From the NCBI GenBank assembly GCA_000955785.1, contig JYOD01000007.1, positions 79,341 to 143,340 on the forward strand: 64,000 nt of DNA, read 5' to 3'. Both the position numbers and the translations under genes were made by a program. Positions 37,401-46,297 of the stretch are shown piece after piece. This DNA is from Burkholderiaceae bacterium 16. Lineage in GTDB: Bacteria > Pseudomonadota > Gammaproteobacteria > Burkholderiales > Burkholderiaceae. A model generated the notes under the pieces. That model did not search any database, was not told the DNA's origin, and saw only the letters and a list, made by a program, of their open reading frames with translations. How positions within the stretch are numbered: position 1 is the first letter of the stretch; every line of letters starts with the position of its first letter.

Positions 37401-37998
37401 CCGGTACCGCGCCGTGGTCGACGGCGTGCGCGCCGCCGAGAAGCGCGTGGGTGCCAATGCCCGCCTGCCGCTCAGCGAAGCCGTGGCGCGCAACCTGGCC
37501 AAGCTGATGGCCTACAAGGATGAGTACGAGGTCGCCCGCCTGTACGCCGACCCCGCCTTCCTGGACAAACTGCGCGCGCAGTTCGAAGGCGAACCTGGCC
37601 GCGACTACCAGCTCAGCTTCCACCTGGCCCCGCCGCTGCTGGCCAAGCAGAACTCGCATGGCCACCTGGTCAAGCGCCGCTTTGGCCCGGCCATGCTGAC
37701 CGCCTTCCGTTTGCTGGCACGCGCCAAGGGCTTGCGCGGCACCGCTTTCGACGTGTTCGGCAAGACCGCCGAACGGCGCGCGGAACGCAAGCTGGTCGAG
37801 GATTACATCGCCATGGTGGAAGCGTTCGGCACCACATTGAGCGCCGATCGCCTGGACACGGCGGTGGAGCTGGCCAACCTGCCCGACGACATCCGTGGCT
37901 TCGGGCATGTCAAGGAAGCCAATATGGAGAAAGTGGCGGCACGCCGGGCGGAGCTGCTGGCCCGGTATCGGGGGGAGGCGGTGCGCGTGGCGGCCTGA
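34438..37998 (+). CDS. indolepyruvate ferredoxin oxidoreductase, fused alpha-beta
   Basis: This 1186-residue fusion decarboxylates aryl-pyruvates (indolepyruvate, phenylpyruvate) to acyl-CoA, passing electrons to ferredoxin. The alpha-type part carries the pyrimidine-binding region (FISGYRGSPLGGVD) and the TPP site near GDGTYFHSG. A Cys-rich insert (WFCSGCPHNTS, CEGCGDCSVKSNC, SSCNKDFSC) binds iron-sulfur clusters. The gamma-type domain follows after a Pro/Ala linker (VLVTGVGGTGVVTIGGLL). The in-frame region before ATG 34438 overlaps the LysR gene and is not coding. GGAGA precedes this ATG. It probably serves aromatic amino acid catabolism. Confidence 0.94.
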   Translation: MNAPLSQAQQDALASVTLDDKYTLEKGRVYLSGTQALVRLPMLQKARDRTAGLNTAGFISGYRGSPLGGVDQALWKAKKHLAASDVVFQPGVNEDLAATAVWGTQQVNLFPDATRDGVFSMWYGKGPGVDRSIDVLKHANSAGSSKHGGVLVLAGDDHAAKSSSVAHQSEHVLLASGIPVLYPSNVQEYLDYGLHGWAMSRYSGLWVSMKCVTDVVESTASVEVDPDRVKIVLPEDFAMPEGGLNIRWPDPPLAQEARLLDHKWYAALAYIRANKLNRVVLDSPNARFGIMTAGKAYLDVRQALSDLGLDDDTCRRIGIRVFKVGCVWPLDAHDARDFATGLEEILVVEEKRQILEYALKEELYNWRDDVRPKVYGKFDERGNHGGEWSLPRGNWLLPAHYELSPALIAKAIATRLEKSDLPSDVRERIAARVALIEAKEREAARPRISVERKPWFCSGCPHNTSTRVPEGSRALAGIGCHYMAMWMDRNTDTFSQMGGEGVAWTGQMHFTGEKHVFVNLGDGTYFHSGLLAIRAAIASKACITYKILFNDAVAMTGGQPVDGVLTVPQIAHQVLAEGASKIVVVTDEPEKYGDGSMLPGGVTVHHRDQLDDIQVQLRDTAGVTILIYDQTCATEKRRRRKRGTMADPAKRAFINDAVCEGCGDCSVKSNCLSVEPLETPLGTKRKINQSSCNKDFSCVNGFCPSFVTAEGAQVRKPAAAGGKGAGADFSALPQPALPTLERPYGVLVTGVGGTGVVTIGGLLGMAAHLEQKGVTVLDMAGLAQKGGAVISHVQIAPTPAALHATRIATGEARLVIGCDAIVSASPEVLSKTRVDVTAAAINSANTPTADFIKNPNWKFPGASAEQDLRASVGEACAFIDANAWAVKLLADSIYSNPLLLGFAWQKGWVPLQRDSLVRAIELNGVSVEKNLLAFDWGRYLAHHGEAALSAQLQMAPRAQVVAMPETLDSVIRQREALLTAYQNPAYAARYRAVVDGVRAAEKRVGANARLPLSEAVARNLAKLMAYKDEYEVARLYADPAFLDKLRAQFEGEPGRDYQLSFHLAPPLLAKQNSHGHLVKRRFGPAMLTAFRLLARAKGLRGTAFDVFGKTAERRAERKLVEDYIAMVEAFGTTLSADRLDTAVELANLPDDIRGFGHVKEANMEKVAARRAELLARYRGEAVRVAA

Positions 37999-38071
37999 GC
38001 GGCCCCGGGTGCGGATGATGGACTGGCGCGCGGCAAGGACGGCGAGCGCCAGCCCGGATGCACCGTGCCGG

Positions 38072-38392
38072 TCAGCGAGTGCGGCGGCGCGCCCGCTCCT
38101 GATCGGCAATCGCAAGCGCATCTGCAATGGCGTCCAGGGAGTCGACGCCCATCGCCACCACGAGATCGACGGCATCGCCTTTTCTGAAGATGATCACCCT
38201 GAGATTGCCGTTGCCAGCGCGGAACTCGTCGACGGCTTGAATAACGCTCGGGTCAAGGTCTTTTACCAGGTCCACGCTCTCAATGCTCCCGGAGGACCAG
38301 TACGTGCGTTTCTCGTCCGGGCGGCCAACAATAAGGCGCTCTCTGGCAGGCAGACGTTCGACAAGACCGAACGCTTCAATCAAGGTCATCAT
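38072..38392 (-). CDS. hypothetical protein
   Basis: This is a 106-residue soluble protein from ATG 38392 (MMTLIEAFGLVERLPARER), with SIESVDLVKDLDPSVIQAVDEFRAGN and VDLVVAMGVDSLDAIADALAIAD followed by an Arg-rich end. The even pattern of charged and hydrophobic residues looks like a real globular protein. No family is recognised. The ribosome binding site is weak. It ends beside the convergent IOR gene. Confidence 0.5.
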   Translation of the reverse strand: MMTLIEAFGLVERLPARERLIVGRPDEKRTYWSSGSIESVDLVKDLDPSVIQAVDEFRAGNGNLRVIIFRKGDAVDLVVAMGVDSLDAIADALAIADQERARRRTR

Positions 38393-38505
38393 ATGAATCA
38401 GGCAACGGCGGGCCGGCAAAGCAAAAAGTGCCGTCCGCGGGGGGGCGGCCTTCATTATAGCGAGGCCGTGCCAGCAGCCTTGTACCCATCCATGCCCGCT
38501 TTATC

Positions 38506-38823
38506 TCACCGCGGCTGGAACACGATAATCGCCATCCCCGCAATCGCCACCGCCACCCCGGCCAGATCCCAGTGGCTGGGCCGCACCCCATCCACCAGCC
38601 ATAACCACGCAATAGCGACCGCAATATAAATCCCGCCATAAGCCGCATAGACCCGCCCGGACGCATCCGGGTGCAACGACAGCAGCCAGGCAAACAGCAC
38701 CAGGGCAAGCGCGCCGGGGATCAGGATCCAGGCGTTGGCGCCCTGGCGCAGCCACAGGTAAGGCAGATAGCAGCCGAGGATTTCGGCGCAGGCGGTGACG
38801 AGGTAAAGGGCGAATGTTTTCAT
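38506..38823 (-). CDS. ynfA: UPF0060 membrane protein, YnfA-like
   Basis: This 105-residue protein with four membrane helices matches UPF0060/Ynf[25 protein letters not shown], then [22 protein letters not shown] and the C-terminal [18 protein letters not shown]. The family is related in fold to small multidrug-resistance transporters, but a substrate is not established. Its ATG overlaps the stop of the 5'-nucleotidase gene (ATGA), implying coupled translation. Confidence 0.93.
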   Translation of the reverse strand: MKTFALYLVTACAEILGCYLPYLWLRQGANAWILIPGALALVLFAWLLSLHPDASGRVYAAYGGIYIAVAIAWLWLVDGVRPSHWDLAGVAVAIAGMAIIVFQPR

Positions 38824-39824
38824 TCAACGGAAGAGGCAGCGGACTCAGGCGTGTGTGCAGGGGGCGCATCGGCCTCCGGGTTCGTCGCCCGCTTGCGCGC
38901 CGCCGTACGCCGCTTGCCACCGCCCAGTTCGCCGCCCTTATAAGGTACCCGCCCCGACGGCACCACCGCCGAAGCCAGTTCCACATGGCCCTCCTGGTCA
39001 TCGAAGAACATATGCGCGCCGAAGGCCTGCAGGACCTGGTCCTTGGGCAGCCCGCCCAGGAAGAACGCCTCGTCGATACTGACATTCCACGCCCGCAAGG
39101 TATGCACCACCCGCGTGTGCGCCGGGCTGTTGCGCGCAGTCACGATGGCGATGCGCACCGGGCACTGTCCCGGCTCGAAATGCGACTGGATCTCCGCCAG
39201 CCGGAGCAGCAGCTTGGCGAACGGCCCTTCGGCCATGGCCTTGTGGCGATGCTTCTGCTCATGCCGGGTAAAGGCCTCCAGCCCTTTCTGCTTGAAGATC
39301 TGCTCGGACTCGGGCGAGAACAGCACGGCGTCGCCGTCGAAGGCGATGCGGATCTGGCCGGCGGGGGCGTGATAGTCGGCGGGCGCGGCGTAAAGCTGGG
39401 CCGCGGCCACGCCACCGTCGATGGCGGCCTGTACGTCGGAGGCTTCGCGCGAGAGGAACAGGTCTACCTTGAAGGCTTGCAGGTATCGCGAGATCGGCTC
39501 GCCGCCGGTGAAGGCCGCGCGGGTGATGTCCAGCCGATGGGTCTCTATGGCGTTGAACGCGCGCAGCCCGGTGTCCGGCGAATTGCGCGAGATCACCACC
39601 ACCTCGACCAGCCTGCGGTCCGGGATCAGGTGATTGAGTTCGAGCAGCGCCTGCACCAGCGGGAAGGCCGTGCCCGGCAGCAGGGGCTCGTCCTCATGCT
39701 GGCGCTGGTAGGCGGAGTAGGACGCCACGCCTTCGGATTGATAGATGCCGTTCTCGTGCTCGAGGTCGAATAGCGCTCGGGACGAGATGCCGATGACGAG
39801 TTTGTCGGTGAGATCGTAGGCCAT
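38820..39824 (-). CDS. cytosolic 5'-nucleotidase (NT5C1-like)
   Basis: From ATG 39824 the product has 334 residues with the signatures of the animal-type cytosolic 5'-nucleotidase I group: [15 protein letters not shown] near the N-terminus, [34 protein letters not shown] and FFDDQEGH. It probably dephosphorylates nucleoside monophosphates. A C-terminal Lys/Arg/Ala-rich tail ([19 protein letters not shown]) looks unstructured. The further upstream in-frame extension has no homology. Confidence 0.85.
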   Translation of the reverse strand: MAYDLTDKLVIGISSRALFDLEHENGIYQSEGVASYSAYQRQHEDEPLLPGTAFPLVQALLELNHLIPDRRLVEVVVISRNSPDTGLRAFNAIETHRLDITRAAFTGGEPISRYLQAFKVDLFLSREASDVQAAIDGGVAAAQLYAAPADYHAPAGQIRIAFDGDAVLFSPESEQIFKQKGLEAFTRHEQKHRHKAMAEGPFAKLLLRLAEIQSHFEPGQCPVRIAIVTARNSPAHTRVVHTLRAWNVSIDEAFFLGGLPKDQVLQAFGAHMFFDDQEGHVELASAVVPSGRVPYKGGELGGGKRRTAARKRATNPEADAPPAHTPESAASSVE

Positions 39825-40086
39825 GCCGCAGTATAAAGGCAGACGATTCGACGCTATGGCGCCAACATCGACATTGAGGATGGGGTGGGCGTGATCAGGG
39901 CCAAGTCTCCGTTGCGGTCGCTCAGACGCGGGCAAGCGTCTGAGAATGCCTATCGAGCATAAGTGTTGCTTGATACATGCCGATGGCACGGCCCAGGATG
40001 ACTCGGCCGACCTGGTGGTGGCGTTCAGCCACAGCCGTCCTGCTGGCTAAGGCTAGCCGGCGGTAATACTGGCCCTTGCGCTGAAA

Positions 40087-40101
40087 ATCTCAATTTGAGA
40101 T
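40087..40101. promoter_or_regulatory. palindromic operator before higBA
   Basis: ATCTCAA (40087-40093), one T, then TTGAGAT (40095-40101) form a perfect 15-bp palindrome immediately upstream of the toxin gene. This is where HigA-type antitoxins usually bind to repress their own operon. The stretch 39825-40086 before it holds nothing else recognisable. Confidence 0.6.
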
Positions 40102-40113
40102 ATGCATGCCGTC

Positions 40114-40395
40114 ATGCGCGTGATCTCTAACAAAACCCTGGTGGATTTCGCGGCCCGATATCCGGATGCCAACGTACCCTTACAGGCTTGGCGCAAACTG
40201 GTCGAGGCCAGCTTCGGCAGCTGTGCCCACTTGACGGCAAGCTTTAACGCTACCGATCGTGTGGGACATTTCTACGTTTTCGACATTGGTGGCAACAAAT
40301 ACCGTCTCATCACCGCGATTCACTTCGACCGCCAGATGCTCTACGTGCGCGAAGTCCTAACTCACAAGGAGTACGACAAATGGAAGCCCTCTTGA
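40114..40395 (+). CDS. higB: type II toxin HigB (RNA endonuclease)
   Basis: This 93-residue HigB/RelE-like toxin begins MRVISNKTLVDFAARYPDA and has the family segments LTASFNATDRVGHFYVFDIGGNKYRLITAI and YVREVLTHKEYDKW, with the His and basic residues used in ribosome-dependent mRNA cleavage. Family alignment supports ATG 40114; an in-frame ATG at 40102 adds four residues. Its end overlaps the antitoxin start by 16 bases. Confidence 0.9.
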   Translation: MRVISNKTLVDFAARYPDANVPLQAWRKLVEASFGSCAHLTASFNATDRVGHFYVFDIGGNKYRLITAIHFDRQMLYVREVLTHKEYDKWKPS

Positions 40396-40817
40396 ACGTG
40401 GCTGCACTGACCGCTCACTTCCGCGCTTTGTCCGAAGTCGTACCCCTGCACCCCATCCGGACTGAACGCGATTACGACAAGGCCGTCAACGTCATGAACG
40501 CACTGCTCGATGCGGGCGCGGCAGACGAATCACATCCTCTGGCGGATCTGGTCGCGACGCTCGGTGAGTTGATTGCAGACTACGACCAGGCACACTATGC
40601 ATTTCCTGCCATAAGCGGCGTGGATGCCTTGCGATTTCTGATGGAGCAGCACCACCTTACGCAGGCGCAAGTCCCCGAAATCGGTAGCCAGGGCGTGGTT
40701 TCGGAAATCCTGAAAGGGCGCCGCGAACTCAACGTGCGCCAAATTCGGGCCCTCGCTGCCCGTTTTGGCGTCGCTACATCCGTCTTCCTCCCGGCCGATG
40801 CACCTGTCGTAGCCTGA
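40380..40817 (+). CDS. higA: antitoxin HigA
   Basis: This 145-residue antitoxin has an N-terminal HigB-binding region (LHPIRTERDYDKAVNVMNALLDAG) and a C-terminal XRE helix-turn-helix (MEQHHLTQAQVPEIGSQGVVSEILKGRRELNVRQIRALAARFGV). It neutralises HigB and probably represses the operon at the palindrome at 40087-40101. The toxin-first order and overlap are characteristic of higBA. Confidence 0.92.
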   Translation: MEALLNVAALTAHFRALSEVVPLHPIRTERDYDKAVNVMNALLDAGAADESHPLADLVATLGELIADYDQAHYAFPAISGVDALRFLMEQHHLTQAQVPEIGSQGVVSEILKGRRELNVRQIRALAARFGVATSVFLPADAPVVA

Positions 40818-41047
40818 GGCCGCGATACGCCAAGCCCATCTGCCACCACTTGCAGCCAGCGCGCCTGTCCCCGCGGCACGTTGCGCTGCCAGCAGCCCAG
40901 CCGCAGCACGCTACGCTGCCGGCGGCCGGTCTTGCTTGCCAATTCGGCAGCTTCTGCCGCGGCCTCCTCCCTACAATGAATTCCTCGATTCGCGGCATCC
41001 TTGACGCTGTCGCCGGATACAGAAGAACGAAGCCCACGGAGACCGCA

Positions 41048-43723
41048 ATGAGTGCCCTGCAAAAGCCCGCCGCCATCGAGATTGCCTCAGGCCAAAGCCA
41101 CGACCCCGACCACGAAGAGACCAGCGAATGGCTCGACGCCCTGGCCGGCGTCTTCCGCGCCAGCGGTGCCCCGCGCGCGCGCTTCCTGCTGGAACGCCTT
41201 GCCGAGCATGCGAGCCATCTCGGCCTGGGGCCAAGGGCGAATCCGTACTCGGCCTACCAGAACACGATTGGCGTGGGCGAACAGCAACGCTATCCCGGCG
41301 ACCTGGCGCTAGAACAAAAACTGACCTCGATCATCCGCTGGAATGCGTTGGCCATGGTGATCCGCGCCAACAAGGCCTATGGGGAGCTTGGCGGGCACCT
41401 GGCCAGCTATGCTTCCGCCGCCGAGATCTTCGAGGTGGGCTTCAATCACTTCTTCCGCGCGGACGAGGGCGAGCGCAAGGGCGACCTGGTCTACTTCCAG
41501 CCGCATTCCGCGCCGGGCGTCTATGCGCGCGCCTTCCTCGAAGGACGCCTGTCCGAAGCCCAGCTCGCCAGCTACCGGCAGGAAACAGGCGGCGGCGGAC
41601 TTTCCTCCTATCCGCACCCCTGGCTGATGCCGGATTTCTGGCAGTTCCCGACCGGCTCGATGGGCATTGGCCCGATCAGCGCCATCTACCAGGCGCGCTT
41701 CCTGCGCTACCTCGGCCATCGCGGCATTGCAGATACCGCGGCGCGCCGCGTCTGGGGCGTGTTCGGCGACGGCGAAATGGATGAACCGGAATCGCTCGCC
41801 GCGCTCTCGCTCGCCGCGCGCGAGAAGCTCGACAACCTGACCTTCGTCATCAACTGCAACCTGCAGCGCCTCGATGGCCCGGTGCGCGGCAACGGGCAGG
41901 TGATCAATGAGCTGGAAGCACTGTTCAGCGGCGCCGGCTGGAACGTGGTCAAGGTGGTCTGGGGTTCCGAGTGGGATGCCCTGTTCGCCCGCGATACCAG
42001 CCACGCGCTGCTGCGGCGCTTCGCCGCGATGGTGGATGGCGAATACCAGAATCTTGGCGCCAAGGATGGCGACTACAACCTTGCGCACTTCTTCAACCGC
42101 GACCCCGAACTGAAAGCGCTGGCCGCCAGCATGAGCAGCGCGGATATCGATGCGCTGCGCCGGGGCGGGCACGATTTCCGCAAGCTGTATGCCGCATTCC
42201 GCGCCGCGCAGGAACACAAGGGCCAGCCGACGGTGATCCTCGCCAAGACCAAGAAAGGCTACGGCATGGGCGAGGCGGGCGAATCCCGCATGACGGCGCA
42301 CCAGCAGAAGAAGCTGGACATCGACGCGCTGCTGGCCTTCCGCGACCGCTTTGCGCTGCCGCTGGACGACGATGCCGTGGCGGCGCTGCGTTTCTGCAAA
42401 CCGGCGGAGGACAGTCCCGAGATGGCCTACCTCCACGCGCGCCGCCAGGCGCTGGGCGGTTACCTGCCGGCGCGCGCGCGGACCGCGCCCGCGCTGCGCA
42501 TGCCGGAACTGATGCAGTACGGCCGCTTCGCGATGGAGCCGGACGACCGCGCGGTCTCCACCACCACCGGCGTGGTCCGCCTGTTCACCAACCTGATCAA
42601 GGACAAGACCGTCGGCCCGCGCGTGGTGCCCATCGTGGCGGACGAGGCGCGCACCTTCGGCATGGCCAACCTGTTCCGGCAGATCGGCATCTACTCGCCC
42701 ATGGGCCAGCTCTACGAGCCGGAGGATGCTGGTTCGATGCTGTACTACAAGGAAAGCCAGCAAGGGCAGTTGCTGGAAGAGGGCATTACCGAAGCCGGGG
42801 CGCTGGCCTCGTGGACGGCCGCGGCCACGTCATACAGCGTGAGCGGCGTGGCCATGCTGCCGTTCTACATCTATTACTCGATGTTCGGCTTCCAGCGCGT
42901 CGGCGACCTGATCTGGGCGGCGGCGGACCAGCGCGCGCGGGGCTTCCTGATCGGCGCCACCGCCGGACGTACCACCCTTGCCGGCGAAGGCCTGCAGCAC
43001 CAGGACGGCACGAGCCAGCTGATCGCCGCCACGGTGCCGAACTGCCGCGCCTACGATCCGGCTTTCGCCAGCGAAGCCGCGGTCATCATCCATCACGGCG
43101 CGCGCAGCATGCTGGAAGAACAGCGCGACGAGTTCTACTACCTGACCGTCAACAACGAAAACTACGTGCAGGCGCCGTTGCGCGAGGACGCGCACGACGG
43201 CGTGATCAAGGGTATGTACCTTTACGGCACGCGCGGTCCCGAAGGCGCCGCCGCCAGCGTGAGGCTGCTCGGCTCGGGCGCCATCCTGCGCGAAGTCATC
43301 GCCGCCGCGGACCTGCTGGCGAGCGACTGGGATATCAAGTCAGAGATCTGGAGCGTGACCAGCTTCTCCGAACTGGCCAGGGACGCCCGCGAATGCGAGC
43401 GCACCAGCCTGTTCGCCAGCGGTGGCGAAACGGAAAGCCATTTGCAGCGCTGCCTGCCGGGCGCAACCCCGGTCATTGCCGCCACCGATTACGTGCGGGC
43501 CTATGCGCAGCTTATCGCGTCGTACCTGCCCGCGCCGTTCACCGCCCTGGGCACGGATGGCTTCGGGCGCAGCGATACGCGCGCGGCGCTGCGGCGTTTC
43601 TTCGAGATCGACCGGTACCACGTGGCAATTGCCGCGCTGCGCGCGATCTCGCCGGAGCTGCACGCGCGGGGGCTGGAGCACTATGGCGTGCGCGTGGAGG
43701 CCGATGGGCCCTGGGTGCGTTAA
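41048..43723 (+). CDS. aceE: pyruvate dehydrogenase E1 component, homodimeric type
   Basis: This 891-residue thiamine-diphosphate enzyme matches AceE: NPYSAYQNTIGVGEQQRYPGD, the TPP motif GDGEMDEPES...NLQRLDGPVRGN, and the transketolase-like pyrimidine domain TFGMANLFRQIGIYSPMGQLYEPED. It decarboxylates pyruvate and acetylates E2 lipoyl groups. GGAGA lies ahead of ATG 41048. No E2 or E3 gene adjoins it, so this is probably a second copy that uses an E2 encoded elsewhere. Its stop overlaps that of the convergent PLP gene. Confidence 0.92.
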   Translation: MSALQKPAAIEIASGQSHDPDHEETSEWLDALAGVFRASGAPRARFLLERLAEHASHLGLGPRANPYSAYQNTIGVGEQQRYPGDLALEQKLTSIIRWNALAMVIRANKAYGELGGHLASYASAAEIFEVGFNHFFRADEGERKGDLVYFQPHSAPGVYARAFLEGRLSEAQLASYRQETGGGGLSSYPHPWLMPDFWQFPTGSMGIGPISAIYQARFLRYLGHRGIADTAARRVWGVFGDGEMDEPESLAALSLAAREKLDNLTFVINCNLQRLDGPVRGNGQVINELEALFSGAGWNVVKVVWGSEWDALFARDTSHALLRRFAAMVDGEYQNLGAKDGDYNLAHFFNRDPELKALAASMSSADIDALRRGGHDFRKLYAAFRAAQEHKGQPTVILAKTKKGYGMGEAGESRMTAHQQKKLDIDALLAFRDRFALPLDDDAVAALRFCKPAEDSPEMAYLHARRQALGGYLPARARTAPALRMPELMQYGRFAMEPDDRAVSTTTGVVRLFTNLIKDKTVGPRVVPIVADEARTFGMANLFRQIGIYSPMGQLYEPEDAGSMLYYKESQQGQLLEEGITEAGALASWTAAATSYSVSGVAMLPFYIYYSMFGFQRVGDLIWAAADQRARGFLIGATAGRTTLAGEGLQHQDGTSQLIAATVPNCRAYDPAFASEAAVIIHHGARSMLEEQRDEFYYLTVNNENYVQAPLREDAHDGVIKGMYLYGTRGPEGAAASVRLLGSGAILREVIAAADLLASDWDIKSEIWSVTSFSELARDARECERTSLFASGGETESHLQRCLPGATPVIAATDYVRAYAQLIASYLPAPFTALGTDGFGRSDTRAALRRFFEIDRYHVAIAALRAISPELHARGLEHYGVRVEADGPWVR

Positions 43724-44916
43724 GCAAGCGCCTGCGCAATATCCGCCAGCAGGTCCGGCGCATCCTCGATGCCGGCACTGAGGCGGACCAGTCCGTCCGT
43801 GACGCCGTTCCGCAAGCGGATATCCTCCGCGACGGCGCTATGCGTGGTGGAGGCGGGATGGCAGGCGAGCGAGTCGGCATCGCCCACGGAGACCGCCTGC
43901 GTGACTAGCGTCAGCCGGTCCAGGAATCGCCGTGCCGCGGCCCGGCCGCCACGCAGCTCGAGCGACAGGATGCCGCCGAACAGCCGCATCTGGCCGCGCG
44001 CGATCTCGTGGCCGGGGTGCGAGGGCAGGCCCGGATAGTAGACGCGCTCCACCGCGGCATGGCCATGCAGCATCTGTGCGATCTGCTGTGCGTTGTCGCA
44101 GGCTGCCTCGATCCGCAGCGGCAGCGTTTTCAGCCCGCGGATGAGCATGGCGGCCTCATGCGGGCTCAGGCAGCCGCCCAGGTCTTTCATGCCGGTCGGG
44201 CGGATGTGCTGGATAAGCTCGCCACGGGCCACGGCGACGCCGCCCGTGGCATCGCCGTGGCCGCCGATGTACTTGGTGGCCGAATGCACGGCTACGTCGA
44301 TGCCGAGCGCCAGCGGCCGGGTCAGGCAAGGCGTGGCGAAGGTGTTGTCGGCCACGCTGAGGATGCCCGCCGCCCGCGCGATACGGGCCGTTTCCTCCAG
44401 GTCGATGATGCACATGACGGGGTTGGCCGGCGTTTCCACGTAGATCAGCCGGGTACGCTCGCTCAGGCGGGCTGGCACGCTCGCCAGGTCGGGCACGGCA
44501 AAGGTCTGGATGCCAAGGCGGGGCAGCAGGTTGCGCATGATCCCGTCGGTGCCGCCGTAGAGCGTGCCGACGTAGATGGCCTCGTCGCCCGCCGAGAGCA
44601 GCCCGAGCAGCGTCGACGTGATGGCAGCCGTGCCGCTGGCAAAAGCCACCGCGCCTTCGCCGCCTTCCAGCGCAGCCATCTTGGCCTCGAAGGTCTGCAC
44701 GGTCGGGTTGGCGAAACGGCTGTAGAGAAAGCCCGGCTGCTCCCCGGAGAAGCGCCGCGCGCCCGCGTCGAAATCGTCGTAGGCAAACGACGAGGTGGCA
44801 ACGATGGGCGGCGCGATGGCGCCGGTCGACGCATCCGGATGTTGTCCGGCGTGCACGGCGAGGGTGCGCAGGCCGAGGGCGGGGGAGGACGATGAAGCGG
44901 GCTTTTGAGAACGCAT
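43720..44916 (-). CDS. PLP-dependent Cys/Met metabolism enzyme (methionine gamma-lyase-like)
   Basis: This 398-residue enzyme of the gamma-family has YSRFANPTVQTFEAKMAALEGGEGAVAFASGTAA (substrate and cofactor contacts), IDVAVHSATKYIGGHGDATGG with the PLP-binding Lys, and CHPASTTHSAV near the C-terminus. Candidates are methionine gamma-lyase, cystathionine gamma-lyase/synthase and O-acyl-homoserine sulfhydrylase. The sequence alone does not separate them. GAGG precedes the ATG. Confidence 0.88.
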   Translation of the reverse strand: MRSQKPASSSSPALGLRTLAVHAGQHPDASTGAIAPPIVATSSFAYDDFDAGARRFSGEQPGFLYSRFANPTVQTFEAKMAALEGGEGAVAFASGTAAITSTLLGLLSAGDEAIYVGTLYGGTDGIMRNLLPRLGIQTFAVPDLASVPARLSERTRLIYVETPANPVMCIIDLEETARIARAAGILSVADNTFATPCLTRPLALGIDVAVHSATKYIGGHGDATGGVAVARGELIQHIRPTGMKDLGGCLSPHEAAMLIRGLKTLPLRIEAACDNAQQIAQMLHGHAAVERVYYPGLPSHPGHEIARGQMRLFGGILSLELRGGRAAARRFLDRLTLVTQAVSVGDADSLACHPASTTHSAVAEDIRLRNGVTDGLVRLSAGIEDAPDLLADIAQALA

Positions 44917-45027
44917 GACTGTGCCTCGACGATGTGGGTTCGCTAGCCATCCGGGTCTTTCCCGAAGACATGAGAATTATGCTTCTTGTTGAGCGTCAAC
45001 AGCCGAGTCCTCCGGACGTGGCGTAGA

Positions 45028-45402
45028 TCAATCCCGGCTCGCATCCTCTGAACGTTCGTGCAAGACGTGCCCGAACTCATCCAGTTCCTTCTGGATCCTC
45101 GCCATGCTAGCGTCAATGGTCTGCTGCGTAACTTCACCATCGACGAACTCAACCGAGACGCGGGTAACACGGGAATCCTTGTCGACGATGCCCTGCAGCA
45201 CCTTGTCAAATAGCTTCTCCCCCGCACGCAAGCCGAGCGGGCGGGGAACAAGCACCTTGACCAGCAGGATCTCCTCCTCACTCTCCGTTTTCTCCGTTTG
45301 CGCCGCATTGGCAAAGGCCGTCCGCAGATACGATTTGAGTTTCAAGACACTCAGGTTGCCGGGAACACCGATATGCGACACCCGAATCTCTTTCTCCGCC
45401 AT
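45028..45402 (-). CDS. hypothetical 124-residue protein
   Basis: From ATG 45402 (GGAGAG upstream) the product starts MAEKEIRVSHIGVPGNLSVL and continues with alternating beta-like and helical segments (EEEILLVKVLVPRPLGLRAGEKL, VTRVSVEFVDGEVTQQTI) and a charged helical end. It is soluble and has one of the cleaner start signals in this cluster. No family is recognised. It lies between the PLP enzyme and the DJ-1/PfpI gene, all on the minus strand. Confidence 0.65.
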   Translation of the reverse strand: MAEKEIRVSHIGVPGNLSVLKLKSYLRTAFANAAQTEKTESEEEILLVKVLVPRPLGLRAGEKLFDKVLQGIVDKDSRVTRVSVEFVDGEVTQQTIDASMARIQKELDEFGHVLHERSEDASRD

Positions 45403-45571
45403 GCTATCTCTCCACCGAAATTGAACGCGAGGACTATACCGCAGGCGGCATCGGTCCAACAAAGCGCAGCACTGTCGCAATGGATTACGCCAACGAGGAT
45501 GCAGGTGCAGGTAAAGGGCTGAGCGTGACCGTGCTCATTCCTACGACTGCTGCGCGCTAGGAAGCAACTGG

Positions 45572-46201
45572 TCAGGCAGCATGCCTGAGCGTGCGCAGGC
45601 GCCGCCGGTTGGCGTCCAGCGCCGCGTCATACTCCATGATGCGGGCCGTCTCGTGGCTCACTTCGGAGCCGAGGTACCGCTCAAGGAGGTAGAGCGTCAG
45701 GTCAATGCCGAGCGTCACGCCGCCGCCGGTAATGACATCGCCTTCATCGACCACCAGCGCCTGGACGGTTTGCGTGTCCGGATATAGTCTGGCCAGGGTG
45801 GTGGCCGGGCATTCCTCTGGTCCTGTGACAGGAAACTTTGTCGTGGCGGTCTTGCCTTCGAGCAGGCCGGAGGCCCCGAGGATCATGGCGCCCGTACATA
45901 CGCTCGCCACGCGCTCGCCGCTGGCGTGACGCCGGCGGATAAACGAAAGCATGCCATTATTATGCACCTGCTCGCGCCAGCCCGGTCCTCCGGTCACGAT
46001 CACGACATCCGCCGGCGGCGCATCGGCGAACGCGTAGTCGGTTTCGACGCGCAGCCCGTTCTGCAACCGGACCATGCCGCCGTGCTCTGAAACGGTGAAG
46101 TACGAGAGCTTCTCCGTCACGCGTTTCGCCATCGATAGCGTCCCGATGACAGCGAGTTCGATGGGCTCAATGTGTTCATACAAAACGACCGCGATGCGCA
46201 T
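45572..46201 (-). CDS. DJ-1/PfpI-family protein
   Basis: This 209-residue class I glutamine-amidotransferase-like protein has MRIAVVLYEHIEPIELAVIG, DVVIVTGGPGW and the nucleophile elbow SVCTGAMILGASGLLEG with the reactive Cys. It resembles isonitrile hydratase and the amidase domain of AraC-type regulators, but has no DNA-binding domain. ATG 46201 has GGAGA upstream. Two TTGTTTCC boxes precede it (46223-46251), tying it to the neighbouring XRE-cupin regulator. Confidence 0.85.
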   Translation of the reverse strand: MRIAVVLYEHIEPIELAVIGTLSMAKRVTEKLSYFTVSEHGGMVRLQNGLRVETDYAFADAPPADVVIVTGGPGWREQVHNNGMLSFIRRRHASGERVASVCTGAMILGASGLLEGKTATTKFPVTGPEECPATTLARLYPDTQTVQALVVDEGDVITGGGVTLGIDLTLYLLERYLGSEVSHETARIMEYDAALDANRRRLRTLRHAA

Positions 46202-46222
46202 GGTGTGTTGTCTCCGAGTGGG

Positions 46223-46251
46223 TTGTTTCCCAATCTTATGACATTGTTTCC
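46223..46251 (-). promoter_or_regulatory. paired TTGTTTCC boxes upstream of the DJ-1/PfpI gene
   Basis: TTGTTTCC occurs at 46223-46230 and 46244-46251, exactly 21 bases (two helical turns) apart, as direct repeats just upstream of ATG 46201. The same GGAAAC/GTTTCC core recurs near the regulator and transporter promoters. Confidence 0.55.
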
Positions 46252-46297
46252 TTTTGGGCAACTTACCCATTTCGCTAGCCTGCCGTTTTGCTACGTC

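Noticed and set aside
35644-38175. 843-codon minus-strand frame
   Set aside because: It is antisense to the fused indolepyruvate oxidoreductase, rich in His/Gln/Arg typical of high-GC shadows, and has no family signature.
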